A DNA stretch of 64,000 bases from assembly GCA_040954595.2 (NCBI GenBank), contig CM082577.2, positions 3,844,001 to 3,908,000 on the forward strand. The letters are read 5' to 3'. Positions 27,430 through 39,700 of the stretch are shown here, piece by piece; position 1 is the stretch's first letter, and every line of letters starts with the position of its first letter. This DNA comes from Balanoglossus misakiensis (lineage: Eukaryota; Hemichordata). A program made the translations under genes and the position numbers. The notes beneath the pieces are model-generated. The model saw nothing but the letters and a program-made list of their open reading frames with translations, ran no database searches and was not told where the DNA came from.

Positions 27430-27796
27430 CAGCGATTTAATCGCCTCCTCGGTTCGGCTGGGCGCCGTTCTCACCGACGCGTCCTACGGGGCCCGGCTGA
27501 ACGACAGCATCCGCTCGCTGCAGACCAAACTGCCGAGACTGGCCGACGTGTACATCGACCTGCGAGTGGCGTACGTGAACCTGACAGAACACCTGAGCGT
27601 CATAAGAACCATCTGCGGTGAAATGTTGCCGGACGGGATCAATGCGCTCGTGGCCATTATAGAGGATGATAACGAAATAGACGTTCACATCTCCTCCGGG
27701 TTTGTTTCTATGATCGCGCAATACACACATTTGCCAGTGATAAGTTTGAACGACGCCAAGGAGGTACGGCCTTCAAACTTTTACAGCGATGATATG
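27305..27796 (+). CDS. GRIN2-like: Gene 1 exon 1: start, signal peptide and first part of amino-terminal domain
   Basis: The exon encodes residues 1-164. The ATG at 27305 was chosen because it has G at -3 and G at +4 and lies directly before a signal peptide; the same frame has a TGA at 27275 with no other ATG between. A short arginine-containing n-region (ARR at 12-14) precedes the hydrophobic core YTLIVVIVSLSAV (15-27). SVRLGAVL (49-56) matches the first beta strand of the periplasmic-binding-protein-like fold. RTICGEML and HLPVISL are typical ANF-receptor-type segments. Candidate N-glycosylation sites are N66 and N92. The exon ends in phase 0 at a GTAAGT donor (27797). It is visibly GC- and CpG-rich against its AT-rich flanks. 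Confidence 0.88.
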
Positions 27797-30700
27797 GTAA
27801 GTATAAGTTCAGAAATCTATTAAAAAAAGCACTAGCATTCTACCACTTTTAAGAACAATAATGATTTGTTTGGTACATGGGCACATGATACATATATAAA
27901 AAGTGACCAATGTAAAATGATTTCTTCTTTAGATTGCAAGAACATTTGAACATGTATAAGTATAGAATCTGTGTTTGTCTTAATGTATGACATACACAGG
28001 AACTGTATACACCGATACAGAGAGACAGATACACACACAGTGTTGCTTTGATAATTGATTATTTTAAAGTGTGACAGATGTGTGTGAGGTTTAATATATT
28101 TTCGATTGAACATTCATGCACTTTTGGGTTTTCTGCTCTGAGTGGTTGTTTGAAGAGCACGGAGTTTGTATGGATTCACGACAGCCATCCATTCTGCGAA
28201 GAACCCGTTCTATACGCAGAAATGTTATACATGTATTCCTAATGCATCTATTAGCACATATGGGATAGTGAAATATTAATTTCTTTAATTTTGCTCGGGA
28301 ATGTATTATTCCAATAGAAATGAATTATAATTGATGAAATATGAATCATAATCGATGAAATAAATCTTGTCTGCAAAAATGGCCAAATGAAATGGCTGGA
28401 ACCAATTGGCTCTTCATAAATACCTGTGGTGAATTGCGACAGATAAGCCGTAAAATCGAATTTCCAATGTTTGCTGATGAAAAGGAAGAATCGATTTTAT
28501 CATTGTAAGGACTGATTTTATTGCGACTGAACACCGCCGCGCTCCGCGACTCCAAAGCGAACTCTTGAACTCCTTTGATTAACGCTCTGTCGAGGTCACG
28601 TGGTGTTGTCTGGAGGTCGGCATCTTTCGTTTGCGGCAGGCGAGCGAATTGTGTCGCGTCTAGTCCAAGAATCAGCGCTCAGATAAATCTTGTCGCTAGT
28701 GAATGTCCCTACGACGCCGGATATGAGACTTTTATCTGATTGGTTTTTTTTTTTTAAATGGCTAAGAAAGAGGGAAAGTGAATGACGTTGGAAACTACTA
28801 CTTATATATTTCTTCGAACAGAAATAATAAGGGTCTTAGACGCAAAGGCACATCATATGCAGTAAAGGTACATCAAATGTTGAAAAAAAAGTGAAATTTA
28901 AATAATGGGGCGAGTCCAAAAGCAACACCTTTAAGTACCGTAGACTGTCACAAGAGGAACATGATATACAGGAGATAAATAGAGTTCTAAACGAAGTAAA
29001 TCAATACGGAAAGACTTATTCTCTTCTAACCTTAAGGCAGATGGTGTTTTATCACCGAATTAATTTTTGATTTGTATATTTACATCCATATGTCCTGCAT
29101 CATACGATCGCGATTTTAATTGACATCATAAATTTTCAGAACCCGCGTCAGCAGTTGAACCTGGCATGGAATCTAAAGGCACGGACACCATCGGAGAGAA
29201 TTTAATACTCTGATGATGGAAAGCCGTTTAACAGATGAGAGGCGGACTACTATACGTTGCACAAGCAATCATGATTACATCGTTAGCGATTTGCACGTTA
29301 ATCTGGCAGTTCTAATGCCCCATGTGCCACTCCGAGACAAATAAAAATGTGTCGGAAAATATGGCTGTTTTCTAAACATAAACCTGTACGCGGCGAGATA
29401 TAGTTACCTTGTGAAATAATATCCTATGTAAAAACAGAGTGAATGATTTACGACTACAGGCTTTGGGGAGTGACATTTGGAAAATGACTACGGTGACACG
29501 ATGTTTTCAACTGAAGTGCAGTGTGGTGTCGTGATTCAATAGAGGAAGCTGTGAATGAGGTGATAGTTATTCGCAACACGTTTTGATGACACCACATTAC
29601 TTATTTGCACATGTTGTTAATCGATCGCTAAGTGCGTACAAGCGAATGGACAAAATACCTAGGGTATAACAGCCGTAAACCACAGCGGGACAAATCGGAT
29701 ATATCACAGAAGAGGTTCGCGGAAAGTACCGTTGACAGAATCCAGAGCGTAATAATATACATAAAGCGAAAAATTCAGCTACTTTATAATTATAATTGTT
29801 CATCAGGTGGTTGTTGTCGTATTATATGGTAAAATATTATAGTTTGTCATTTACATCTACACATACATCGTTTATTTCCATATGACCACCTGCCAATTAG
29901 TATTACAATTATGCTCTAACCGTGACCAGCCTATACAAAAGTAAATGATATCAATACACCATGTGTGTCAAATGGAGTGTTAAGAAGGTCAGCATGCCCA
30001 TACAAATTTGAATGTACCGTACATACGTACAATTTTATGTACATATGAGAATGTGTGTATGTGTAAGTATGTATGAAATGTATGTATTTCTGTGTGTGTG
30101 GTATGTATGTATTTATGTGTGTGTGTGTGTGTGTGTGTGCGTGCGTGCATGTATTTTTTTACCATTTATGTTGACGTTATGCATGCAGTTGGGTGAGCAT
30201 GCCTATATATAAAAGTACATTCGAGTCGGATTTGCCCAGTGACGTCACAACGTGCGTATATACCACAACCCAGAACATTAATTTCCCAAAAGTCATCTAC
30301 GGCATGTTTTTGCATTCCTGGCCGCTGAGAGAGCAAGTTCGACAATGTAGTCACACACTTTCTCACACTTGAAAGCGTTATATGATTGGATAATGAACAT
30401 TCTATCAGTAATGCGCAAAATGGCGCGGTGTGTTATACATGAAACTACAGCGTTACTCAATGTTTAGTGGTCATGTGAAAACTGAGCAAACACACACACT
30501 AATTGCACCAAGGACCTAAGGTAAAGTATATACACTCATTTGAGATAGTTTGTCACAAGCTCGCCTGCGGTTTAATTTGTGTTAGAAAAGTATCCCCAAC
30601 TTGTGTGAGAAATCTGACCTTGGGGCGTGAGATTCTATTAAAACGCAACGGCACGAAACTTTTCTTTGCGTTATTTGTTGCGACGTTGGGCTCTGTCTTT

Positions 30701-33700
30701 TGGGGGGAATAGCGTCACCAGCATGACGGAATGGGTGCAAAAACTAAAGCCATTTTTCTTCATTTGTGTATTTGATGTAGAGGCTCATTAGTTTCGTTGC
30801 AATCAACGTATTATTTAATTGTTCAATTATTTACTAGTTTATATGAGCTGCTCCGTTTAAGTCCTCCAGTCACTCAATCAGTCCAAGAAGTGGCCATGAT
30901 CATAATCAGAATTCGAAGTCCGCCTGCTCTAGTATAAGCTCTTGCATTAAATGGATCCTTGCATATGAAAAAAACAACATCCCTAGCTTGAAACAGCTGC
31001 GTCACTCACATGTACGTGCACTTCACTTTGAAACCTTGCACTTGATGTTGTGTATTGCCCTTGATTCGATTTGACAAGTCCAAAGATAAATTTGGACATT
31101 TTTAAAAATACAGCCAATGGTTATGAAGCACTTGGATTTGGAACAGAACCTTGCAACCCGAAATTTTTATTCCACTGTATTGGGGATTAGCAACATGTAT
31201 CGCTCACTATTCGGCTATAAGATTATTCGACACGGGGCTGCTGATTCGTTTGATAAAACACGCATCAACAGGGATGGATTAAACGAGGCCCGAGAAATGT
31301 TGCAGGTTTTAATAGTTGTAAGAACGTCTTTTTAAATCTCATCACGCCTAAATGATTGACATATAAGTACCTTTTGGCATGAATCGAGTTACATTCAACT
31401 TTATGTTTGGACTTATTCTTTGCTTTCATTCCGGCTCTGCGTCAATATAATATGATCAAGATGTAGATATTACATTTCTTCTGGACATGATTATGAAATA
31501 CCATTAGGATCGAATTAACAACTCGTAAGTTAAGCATTCGACATACTCTGTCTGGTCAATTGTTTGATTGTATACTATGTACAAATATGCAAGACTCCAT
31601 CCCCTATGAAACACATCTCGCTATCAATTTCCGTATGAGCCTATAGCCATCTATGTAGTCTGTCTCTCGGTCTTCTGTCTCTCTCTCTGTCTCTGTCACA
31701 CTGTCTGACTCTGTCTGTCTCTGTCACACTGTCTGACTCTGTCTGTCTGTCTCCCTGTATGTCTCTCTCTCTGTCTCCCTGGCTGTCTCCCCCCCCCCCT
31801 CTCCTTCTCTCCCGCTTCTGTTCTCTCCCTCACTCGACCAACCTTTACCAAGTATGTCACAATGTCGTCTGCTAAAATTCCTGGCGGCAAATCAAGCTGA
31901 AATGGCTCAGAAAATTGCCACTGGTGTCTTTGACAAAGTCAACTTGTTTGGCTATAAATAGCTCGCAGATAAGCGTTTAATTTTATAAATTGGAATTCTA
32001 AAGTAGTGGCTTTTCGTGACGATAACACAGCACACATCAAATTTTTTGATTTCGATCTTTCGCAGACCATCGCGTGATGAAGTTTCTAATCTTTGCAATA
32101 TCAGCTTTAGGTGTACGTGACCGGGAAACATATGGGTCCTGTGAGAGCCACCATGGTTTACAAGGAGTTTTAGTGCTCTCTCCGCATGAAGGTCCGGAGA
32201 ATGACGTTATGACGCATGACGCAGAAAACGGTATCAATAATAACCAGTTACCCCTGTGGAACTTTGCTTTTCATCATACCTATATTATACATTTTGTCGA
32301 CGTGTCTTTCTTGTGAAATGTATATATCCTTGAACACTTTGGGTTGTTAAAAATGGATGTTAGCTTCTCAAGAATGCCGTCAGCCGGCATTCCCATGTGC
32401 TGTTGCGATAATTGTAATATCAGGCGCAGAACACGAGATATATTTTTCATATCAGAATCAAAAATACACAATACACAATCCTCATTAGGCCTACGTGACG
32501 ACGACAAGAAATTCTCGAGTGTCGGAGAGGCTTTTGAAGCAGAAAGATTTCTTTCACGTTTCACGTTACTAAAATAATGTGGCAGGTTTCTTTAAGCTAT
32601 TAGAGTCCAACTCACTTTCATTTTGGTCAAGAAGACAGAAGTAAACATAATGATACGGTATATATTTTTTCTTGCATGTTTTTGGTTATTTGTAATCTAC
32701 GTCAGTTCATAATTTTGTTCATACATGTAATCTCTTATTGAATTTTTAAGTTCGCACCCGTTTTTTCTTGAATGGCTGTATTTTTAATTAACATATATTA
32801 AAATTTAATCTATGAAAAAACAATGTCATACGTTTAATATTATAAAACAAGTAATTATAAACACTGTCCCCATTGCAAAGCTGGTATTCAGAGAATAACT
32901 AAGGATCAGAAAAGAGATCACAAAACTTGCGATAAAATATTTGCAATATCATCATCATGTAGCTATCTCAATTAACTTGTTGGCCAAGCCCTTCTGGAGG
33001 CGAATTTCCCTTACGGTGTTTTCGTTCTGGCACCAGAGCCAGTAGATGTAAATGACCGCCACAGAACATATCATCAGTAGCAACATCCAGGTATAAACCC
33101 AACAAGATAACACTGACCCAACATACGCCAGCTTAATCACAAGCGCGTGAAGGTGTTCAACGAACATAATTGAGATATCTGACACCAATCAGACAAGCAC
33201 ATGATAAAGCCTGCGTTTTCACTAATCTCATACAGCGCCTAAGCTTCCGCAGAGCTATTCAAACCACAAATCCCCCAATAATATCATCAATCCAATGTCT
33301 GGGAAATCAGAGATTCAGACCAGATTATCATGCATTCTTTCTATCGACGCACCCAGGGATATACCTGTAGACATAGACTATTTTATTCTCCGAAGGCTTT
33401 CTCCTCGATTGTAGTATATTCACAGAAGCGAGAACTTATAACGAGTATACATACATGTTATACAAACACGTTACGTGAAGTTGCGTTTAACACTGTCCTT
33501 CGGAGCATATACAAATAACAGAATAAAAGGGAAAAGCAAGGTAAAAGCCCCCCACACCAGCTGCGCTTTCCATGCCCCAAGCGTTTCGCAAATTTTATCA
33601 GCAACACTATCATACATTCAGTCCAGTGTTAATCAAAACCCGCACGCTCTCCACCAGTGTTGATTAAAAACCGCATACTCTCCAACACTCCAGTTTTTTT

Positions 33701-36700
33701 TTAAGGTCTCATTATAATCCCCCTGAATTTCACGCGTTTCTGTCAATACCAGCGGTCTTTCAGTAGCCAGTAAGTAAATTTGACGTTAATCGACAATTCA
33801 AAAAAGAAATCGACAAAAAGTACAGCAAGCCCAGCTGCTGCACACATTTCCGAGCCGGTCGTGAATAGACTTTAAGCCAGCTTGTAGTTACGGATCCATT
33901 TTTTTCTCTATTGAATTAATAATAACCTTTTGACAGGTTCTGGTATTGCCGTTTAGAGCCATTTGACCTCTGAACTTTGGGTTTCCTCTGCAAATTGACA
34001 GTACACGGAAATGTTATCTAATTCGATCGCAGAGGCGGCCGATATCACTGAAAATGGGAATATCACATGAATGTTTAATAAGAGATTCTTTATTTCTCAT
34101 GGAGATGTATTAGATTGAATCACCAGGCAATTACTGCCTGTTATACATGTAGTGTTTTGCGAATCACACAGAGGGTGCGTGTACGGTGAAGGCCTGGGTG
34201 TAAGGTTTCAATTAAAGGTGAGATGTCCATTAGAAATTCGAATAACTTCCTCGGTGTCAGAATTTTCAGATTTCACAAAACCTACTCAGTTTACAGTCAT
34301 TAAACGTGACTGACGTTCGAGTCAGAAAAAAAGGGTTTTACATTGACTGCTGCCATGACCAACCAGGCACGGTAATCTCGTTTGCGACATTTCAAGTAAG
34401 CGGTGGTACTTTACGATCCGAATATTCTTGTATATTAAGGGAATTTATGACCGTTTCATGTACAAATATTGACAAGACACGATTCGCGAATATCATTTAT
34501 GGGTAGAAGATATTTGTACTGTTTTCTTTTATTAAAATAATTATGCAGCCTGCACGATACTAACAAAGTTGTAAAAAAAGCAACTAGATCTTTGAATATT
34601 TCCAATGGAACATGACATTTTGTGCCGTAGCAAAATATTATATGTAAACATTGAGAATGGGATAATACCAGAGATTATGATGCGGTTGTTATGCAAATTC
34701 CTTTGATGAGTCCTTATTTTACATTCATATTCAGTTACATGTACATTGTCTCATGAAATGTCGAATGTCTAGCACACATTCCATTTGGCAAATTTACTTC
34801 ATGAAATATCGCTATCCGCATATATGATATTCGATTGACCTTGAAGTCCATTCATTGGAATATGTAAATACAGTTTAGTTCGAACGTGTTGACAACATGT
34901 TCATAGGCAGTTCAATGTCGACTGACATGACCCAGTTATCCGAGAACGAAGCACTTGCTTGATCCTCCAAAATCGTGCCATATCCGTCCACGTCGAGGTG
35001 TCAGTTACACACATTTTCATCTAATCTTCTGGATTTTATTAAACAAGCAGTGCGAAATTGAACAGCAATATCAAATATCTGTTTGAAACCATATATGGCT
35101 AAACATATAAGTTTGACTTGTCTGTTCAACCTGACCTAGTCTGTTCAACCTGACCTGCAGAGCTAATCAATATCAAATGTCGGTTCGGCGGGAAAGTCGA
35201 TAAATATAAAATTAATAGCCATCTTGTCTGTGCTGGCCATCGTCCCCTTTTCATCGAGCTCATACATCATATATACATGACAAATTTTTGAGTGTTTAAT
35301 GGGTTTATTTCGTATTGGAATGATAAATTGAGTAGATTAGGTTGCACGTCTGTTTTCGCATTTTCTCGGTCACTCTGGGGAGTGGGGAAGTGAACCCTCT
35401 TGCTGGGTTTGAAACTAATCAACGACTTTCTGTCTTACTTCGCCGTGTGTACACGGAGCTATCAGAAGTCAAAGCGCAGTGACGACAGAGCTCCCAGGCT
35501 CTTGCACGTACATCAATGTATAGGACGCTGTTAAACTGGACAAAACATGTTATCGAAAACGATCGACTGCTGCACGTCGTATCTCAGATATGCATCTTAC
35601 AGACGTACATCTTACAGCCACAGTAAATCTCTTCCTCGACTACTTGTGCGCAGGGTGGCATCACAGATCAGGATAAGACAGGCCCTTCACTCGTAAAAAT
35701 CGCGTGTGACAAAATACACTAGATATGAACAACCACGCCTTCGATATAAAGCGCAGTTTTCTATAGCACCCATGATATCTCTGGATTGACAACATTTAGC
35801 TTAAAGATAAGGAACGCAATAAACATTGCATGTATTGCCGTATTTATCATAATTGTCCAGCTAACTTGGTAAATAAAATGGAATTGTGTTATATAGATCC
35901 GATATCACTCCTTACTCTAAATTGATTGCTTCTCAGCTCTAAGACCATCGAGAGAGCAATATATTATCCATCTGACACTATTCTCCTAATTCAATTGTTC
36001 TTCCCCAAGTGACAGATTTATACTGACCTGCTTTGTCCTATGATGGTACTGTTTTAGACTTTAAAAAATAATGATCATTGTTTTGTGACTTGTAGGCTTT
36101 TTTGATTCCAAGTACTTTGACATACACCAACTTAAATTTGACAATAAAAAAGAACACAATTCATGTTGCACGTGATTAACCGCGATCACTCTTGTTATAT
36201 GCCTTTTATCAAAGCGGAAAAATTATGACGAAACGATGATAGACATTCCGAGCGGCACATGTGTCGCATACCGAACCCCGATAATGGATATTTCCTGTTC
36301 TCTCGTCACCATAGTGATAGTAGATACTATCATTGTAGGTAGATAAGCTCCAGTGGCTTCTCTGCGCACACCACTGTCAGTAAGATACATGTCTTACACA
36401 AGAAGCATAAAGTCTCATTGGAAAATAGTACACATGGTTCCGTCATTTCCATGACAATGCGAGAGTAATCTGTAACAGGCATGCGCTATCGCTTATTATT
36501 TGATCAGTAGGTTCCACATTCCTTCAATTTATAATGGTACCTCATACCATATAGATACAGAAGTACATGTACTGTGAGTGCAAATGGGTTGCTCAAACAA
36601 AACTGAGGTTACGTTTATCTAACTAAAGTAACAAGAAAGGTTTAATTTATCGTGAACTTGGATCTTGCAGACAGATGTTTTAATTAAGTGATCATGCAAA

Positions 36701-39700
36701 CACAATTGTAAGAGCACGTGTTTGTGCCATTACGGTGCCAATTAACTCTCATTCACGGGTGTGTACAATTGATGCGAGTGATGTGTGTAGCCATGGAATG
36801 TATAGCCTTGGGTTTGCCATACTTGCTATATGCCAGCACAACCTCTGATGACAGTCCATGAGACTTCAAATAATTTAGGTGTCACATCCGATTGTCATAA
36901 TTTTTGGGTTACAATAATTCCATCTTGAAATTGTGTTTTTCAGGACACTTCCTCGTCACATTTACATCTCGGAGCTTCCATTGTGGACCAGTGCAAGGCG
37001 ATGCTTTCATTCCTGAAATACTACGGATGGCACCATTTCATCATCGTGACGACGTACGTGCCGAACCACGACCGCTTCACCGGCGCGCTGGAGTCCCTGG
37101 CGGCCGAGCCTCTGGAGGAAGCCGACGGCGGCGAGTGGGAAATCTGCGATAAGTTCAAATTCGACATGAATCTGAACCTCACGAAGCAGGTGCAGCTCCT
37201 GGCTGAGAGCGACTGCACCATCATCCTGCTGTTCTGCTCCGAGAGCGAGGCGCAGGAGATCATGCGAGCGGCCGTGTCGTTCAATCTCATGCGACAGGGC
37301 TACGTGTGGATCGCAGCTGAGACGGTGCTCGGCGATCGGGATTTGAGCAGCGACGTCGATCTCCCACCTGGGCTGCTGGCCGTGAAGTATAAATCACAAG
37401 ATTACAGCACCGCCGATAAAATTGTAGACGTCGCCAACATATACCTAAACGGATTGGATGAGTATCTGGCGAACTTCCACTCCCTGAATATGAAAACTCT
37501 CAAGTCCTGCTGGAACACTGATGACGCCAACACAACGTCGTCAAAAAGGAATAAAAACTTTGTGGAATATCTTTCTGGAAGGACTTCGAAGTTAGGGGAG
37601 AGCGAGTTCGTGTTTAACACGGAAGGGTACTTGGAAAATACCGATATTGCCGTCATGAACGTTGATGCGTCAGGAAAATGGATGCAGGTTAGTGTCACAA
37701 AAGACTCCTTGATGGCAAGTTCTCTTTTATGACGGCTAAGTGGTCGATTCTCTGTTGTATTCATATGTCATATGCAATCCGATGGAACGTGTTCGCGGTT
37801 CCTTAAACTTCTGTAGCGTAAATGTATATACACTTAGCGTCTGCTGTATGTGTGCAGATTATATGTGGTCGCGACGAAAAAAACAGAATCCAAGAATTAG
37901 GAAAAGACACGGAATGTTGAAAATTACTAATGTCCTCAGATTTTGCCCATACATATTATTTCTTCATGGCCTCCTACGTACTATGAACCTCAAACGCTGC
38001 GTCACAGGCTGAAACCATCGGTTCATCAGTGATGAATTATCTCTTATGAAAGAAAGTATGTGCAATATCGCTATTGAAAAGTCATTAAGTGCGAAAACGA
38101 ACTCACTTTCGTGATAAATGGATTTCAGTAGCCGCAAGCCACAATTTCAGTGCAATATAATACAGCTGTGCTGTAGTAATGAAACAGTACGTTAATTAAT
38201 TTCGCAATGATTGCGTAGTTATGCAACGACCTTTTGCCATTTAAGTTGAATCAACGGCAGATATAGATAAAAGTCTTTTCCTTTCGCCAGTAAAAAAAAA
38301 AAAGAACCCCAGATAATATTCTCCCGGGGAATGATATTCTGGTATATGACATAATTCTTAGTTGTGTATGTGCGGCGTTTATGAGATATTTCCATGAGTT
38401 GTTGCCGGGTGAATGTTTCATTCAGTCACACCAGCAGTTTGGGTGGCAACAGTATTTAAAACCGCTATATACATATACCCGATGAAGTACACAAGGTTCA
38501 GTTCAATACACAGGAGTGAGTAGCGCAATACCGAACGAAATCACAACATGTGAAGGAGATACTAGTATTCCAAAGGCTATTCACAGGCACGATTTGTTCA
38601 ATTCAGCTATGAGTGTAAGTGCTGGTATTTCACTATAAAATAACGGTACATATAATGTATCGTTGCTTAATGTCCGCATGATGTATTTAGTTAATAACGC
38701 CAGAAATAGTCGAGTGATGAAAGTAATGCCTCTGTTAAAATACGAGTGCCGCGCAAAGCAGCTTATGTTCTGTTCCCTATTCACGTCAGAACAAAGCAAA
38801 CAACTACATGTACTGTCGACATCAGACGTCACAGATATGTTCGTCGTTATCGCATGGAAAGTACCAGTAAAAGAACCTGTACATTCCCTGCCACAACACA
38901 TCGCTATTCAACCATTTTTTTTTACCATTTACATTCATAAGCGTTCTTTATTATGCAAGTAGACAGTATTTTGGATCGCATTCTTTTCTTTCGATTTTCT
39001 TTATATGTCGTCGGTTACAGTCACTGCGGAAAGTCTCTTTGCATCTCGTTTAGATCATGCTAACGACTAGCCTTTTTGTCACTTAAATCAATGTGAAATG
39101 GCCTTTTCAGCTTCTGAGTGGCGTCACGACTGGGGACGCCCGAGATGCTATCACCAACATCCCGCGGTGTTTGCGGCGCAATTTGTCAACATCAACTGAT
39201 GGAATATTGAACCGTGCCCGTACTTTAATTAAACTGGGAAAGCCGGTTTTCCCCCAGAGCATATCGATGACTTAGGACAGAGTTACATTCATTGACTTAT
39301 TGCAAAACGTCGTTTAAATGCCAATAAGGGCATTGCGCTTGCTGTTACATGACTATTCACCTGTCGCATATCACACAAATGTTTTGACATCTATATTAAA
39401 AAAATACAATTGCAGCTTTTTTTAACCGTTTTCCTAAAATATTATTTTCCTGACTCAATTGCAAGATAAATCCCTTGAAGGTGTTGGGGTGTTCCGAAAT
39501 AAATTAATCATCTAATAACAAGGATTGTAATGCAATTTATGGGGTGTTTAACAGACCCCCTGCTTGTTTCCAGAATTGCGACTGAAAAATCTAAGAATTA
39601 AATTAACTGTGGTCACATCGAAGTGTTCATAAGCATTTCGTAAAGCACCTGCCAAGTGCAGATCTGTAGTCTTTTACAAGCCAGAGGTATTTAATAAGAA

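Larger units (their letters stand above)
27797..36943 (+). other. Gene 1 intron 1 (9.1 kb)
   Basis: A phase 0 intron with donor GTAAGT and acceptor TTTTTCAG. It holds several short tandem repeats (28320-28361, 30040-30153, 31657-31834, 33623-33684, 35121-35157) and the antisense ORF candidate at 32955-33167. A size of 9 kb makes unannotated regulatory elements or small exons possible. None could be demonstrated. Confidence 0.85.

Noticed and set aside
27437-27730. Minus-strand frame opposite gene 1 exon 1
   Set aside because: Shadow of the receptor exon caused by its GC-rich third positions.
32074-32316. Frame starting MKFLIFAISALG, resembling a signal peptide
   Set aside because: The continuation shows no fold, cysteine pattern or repeat, and it lies in an intron without splice support.
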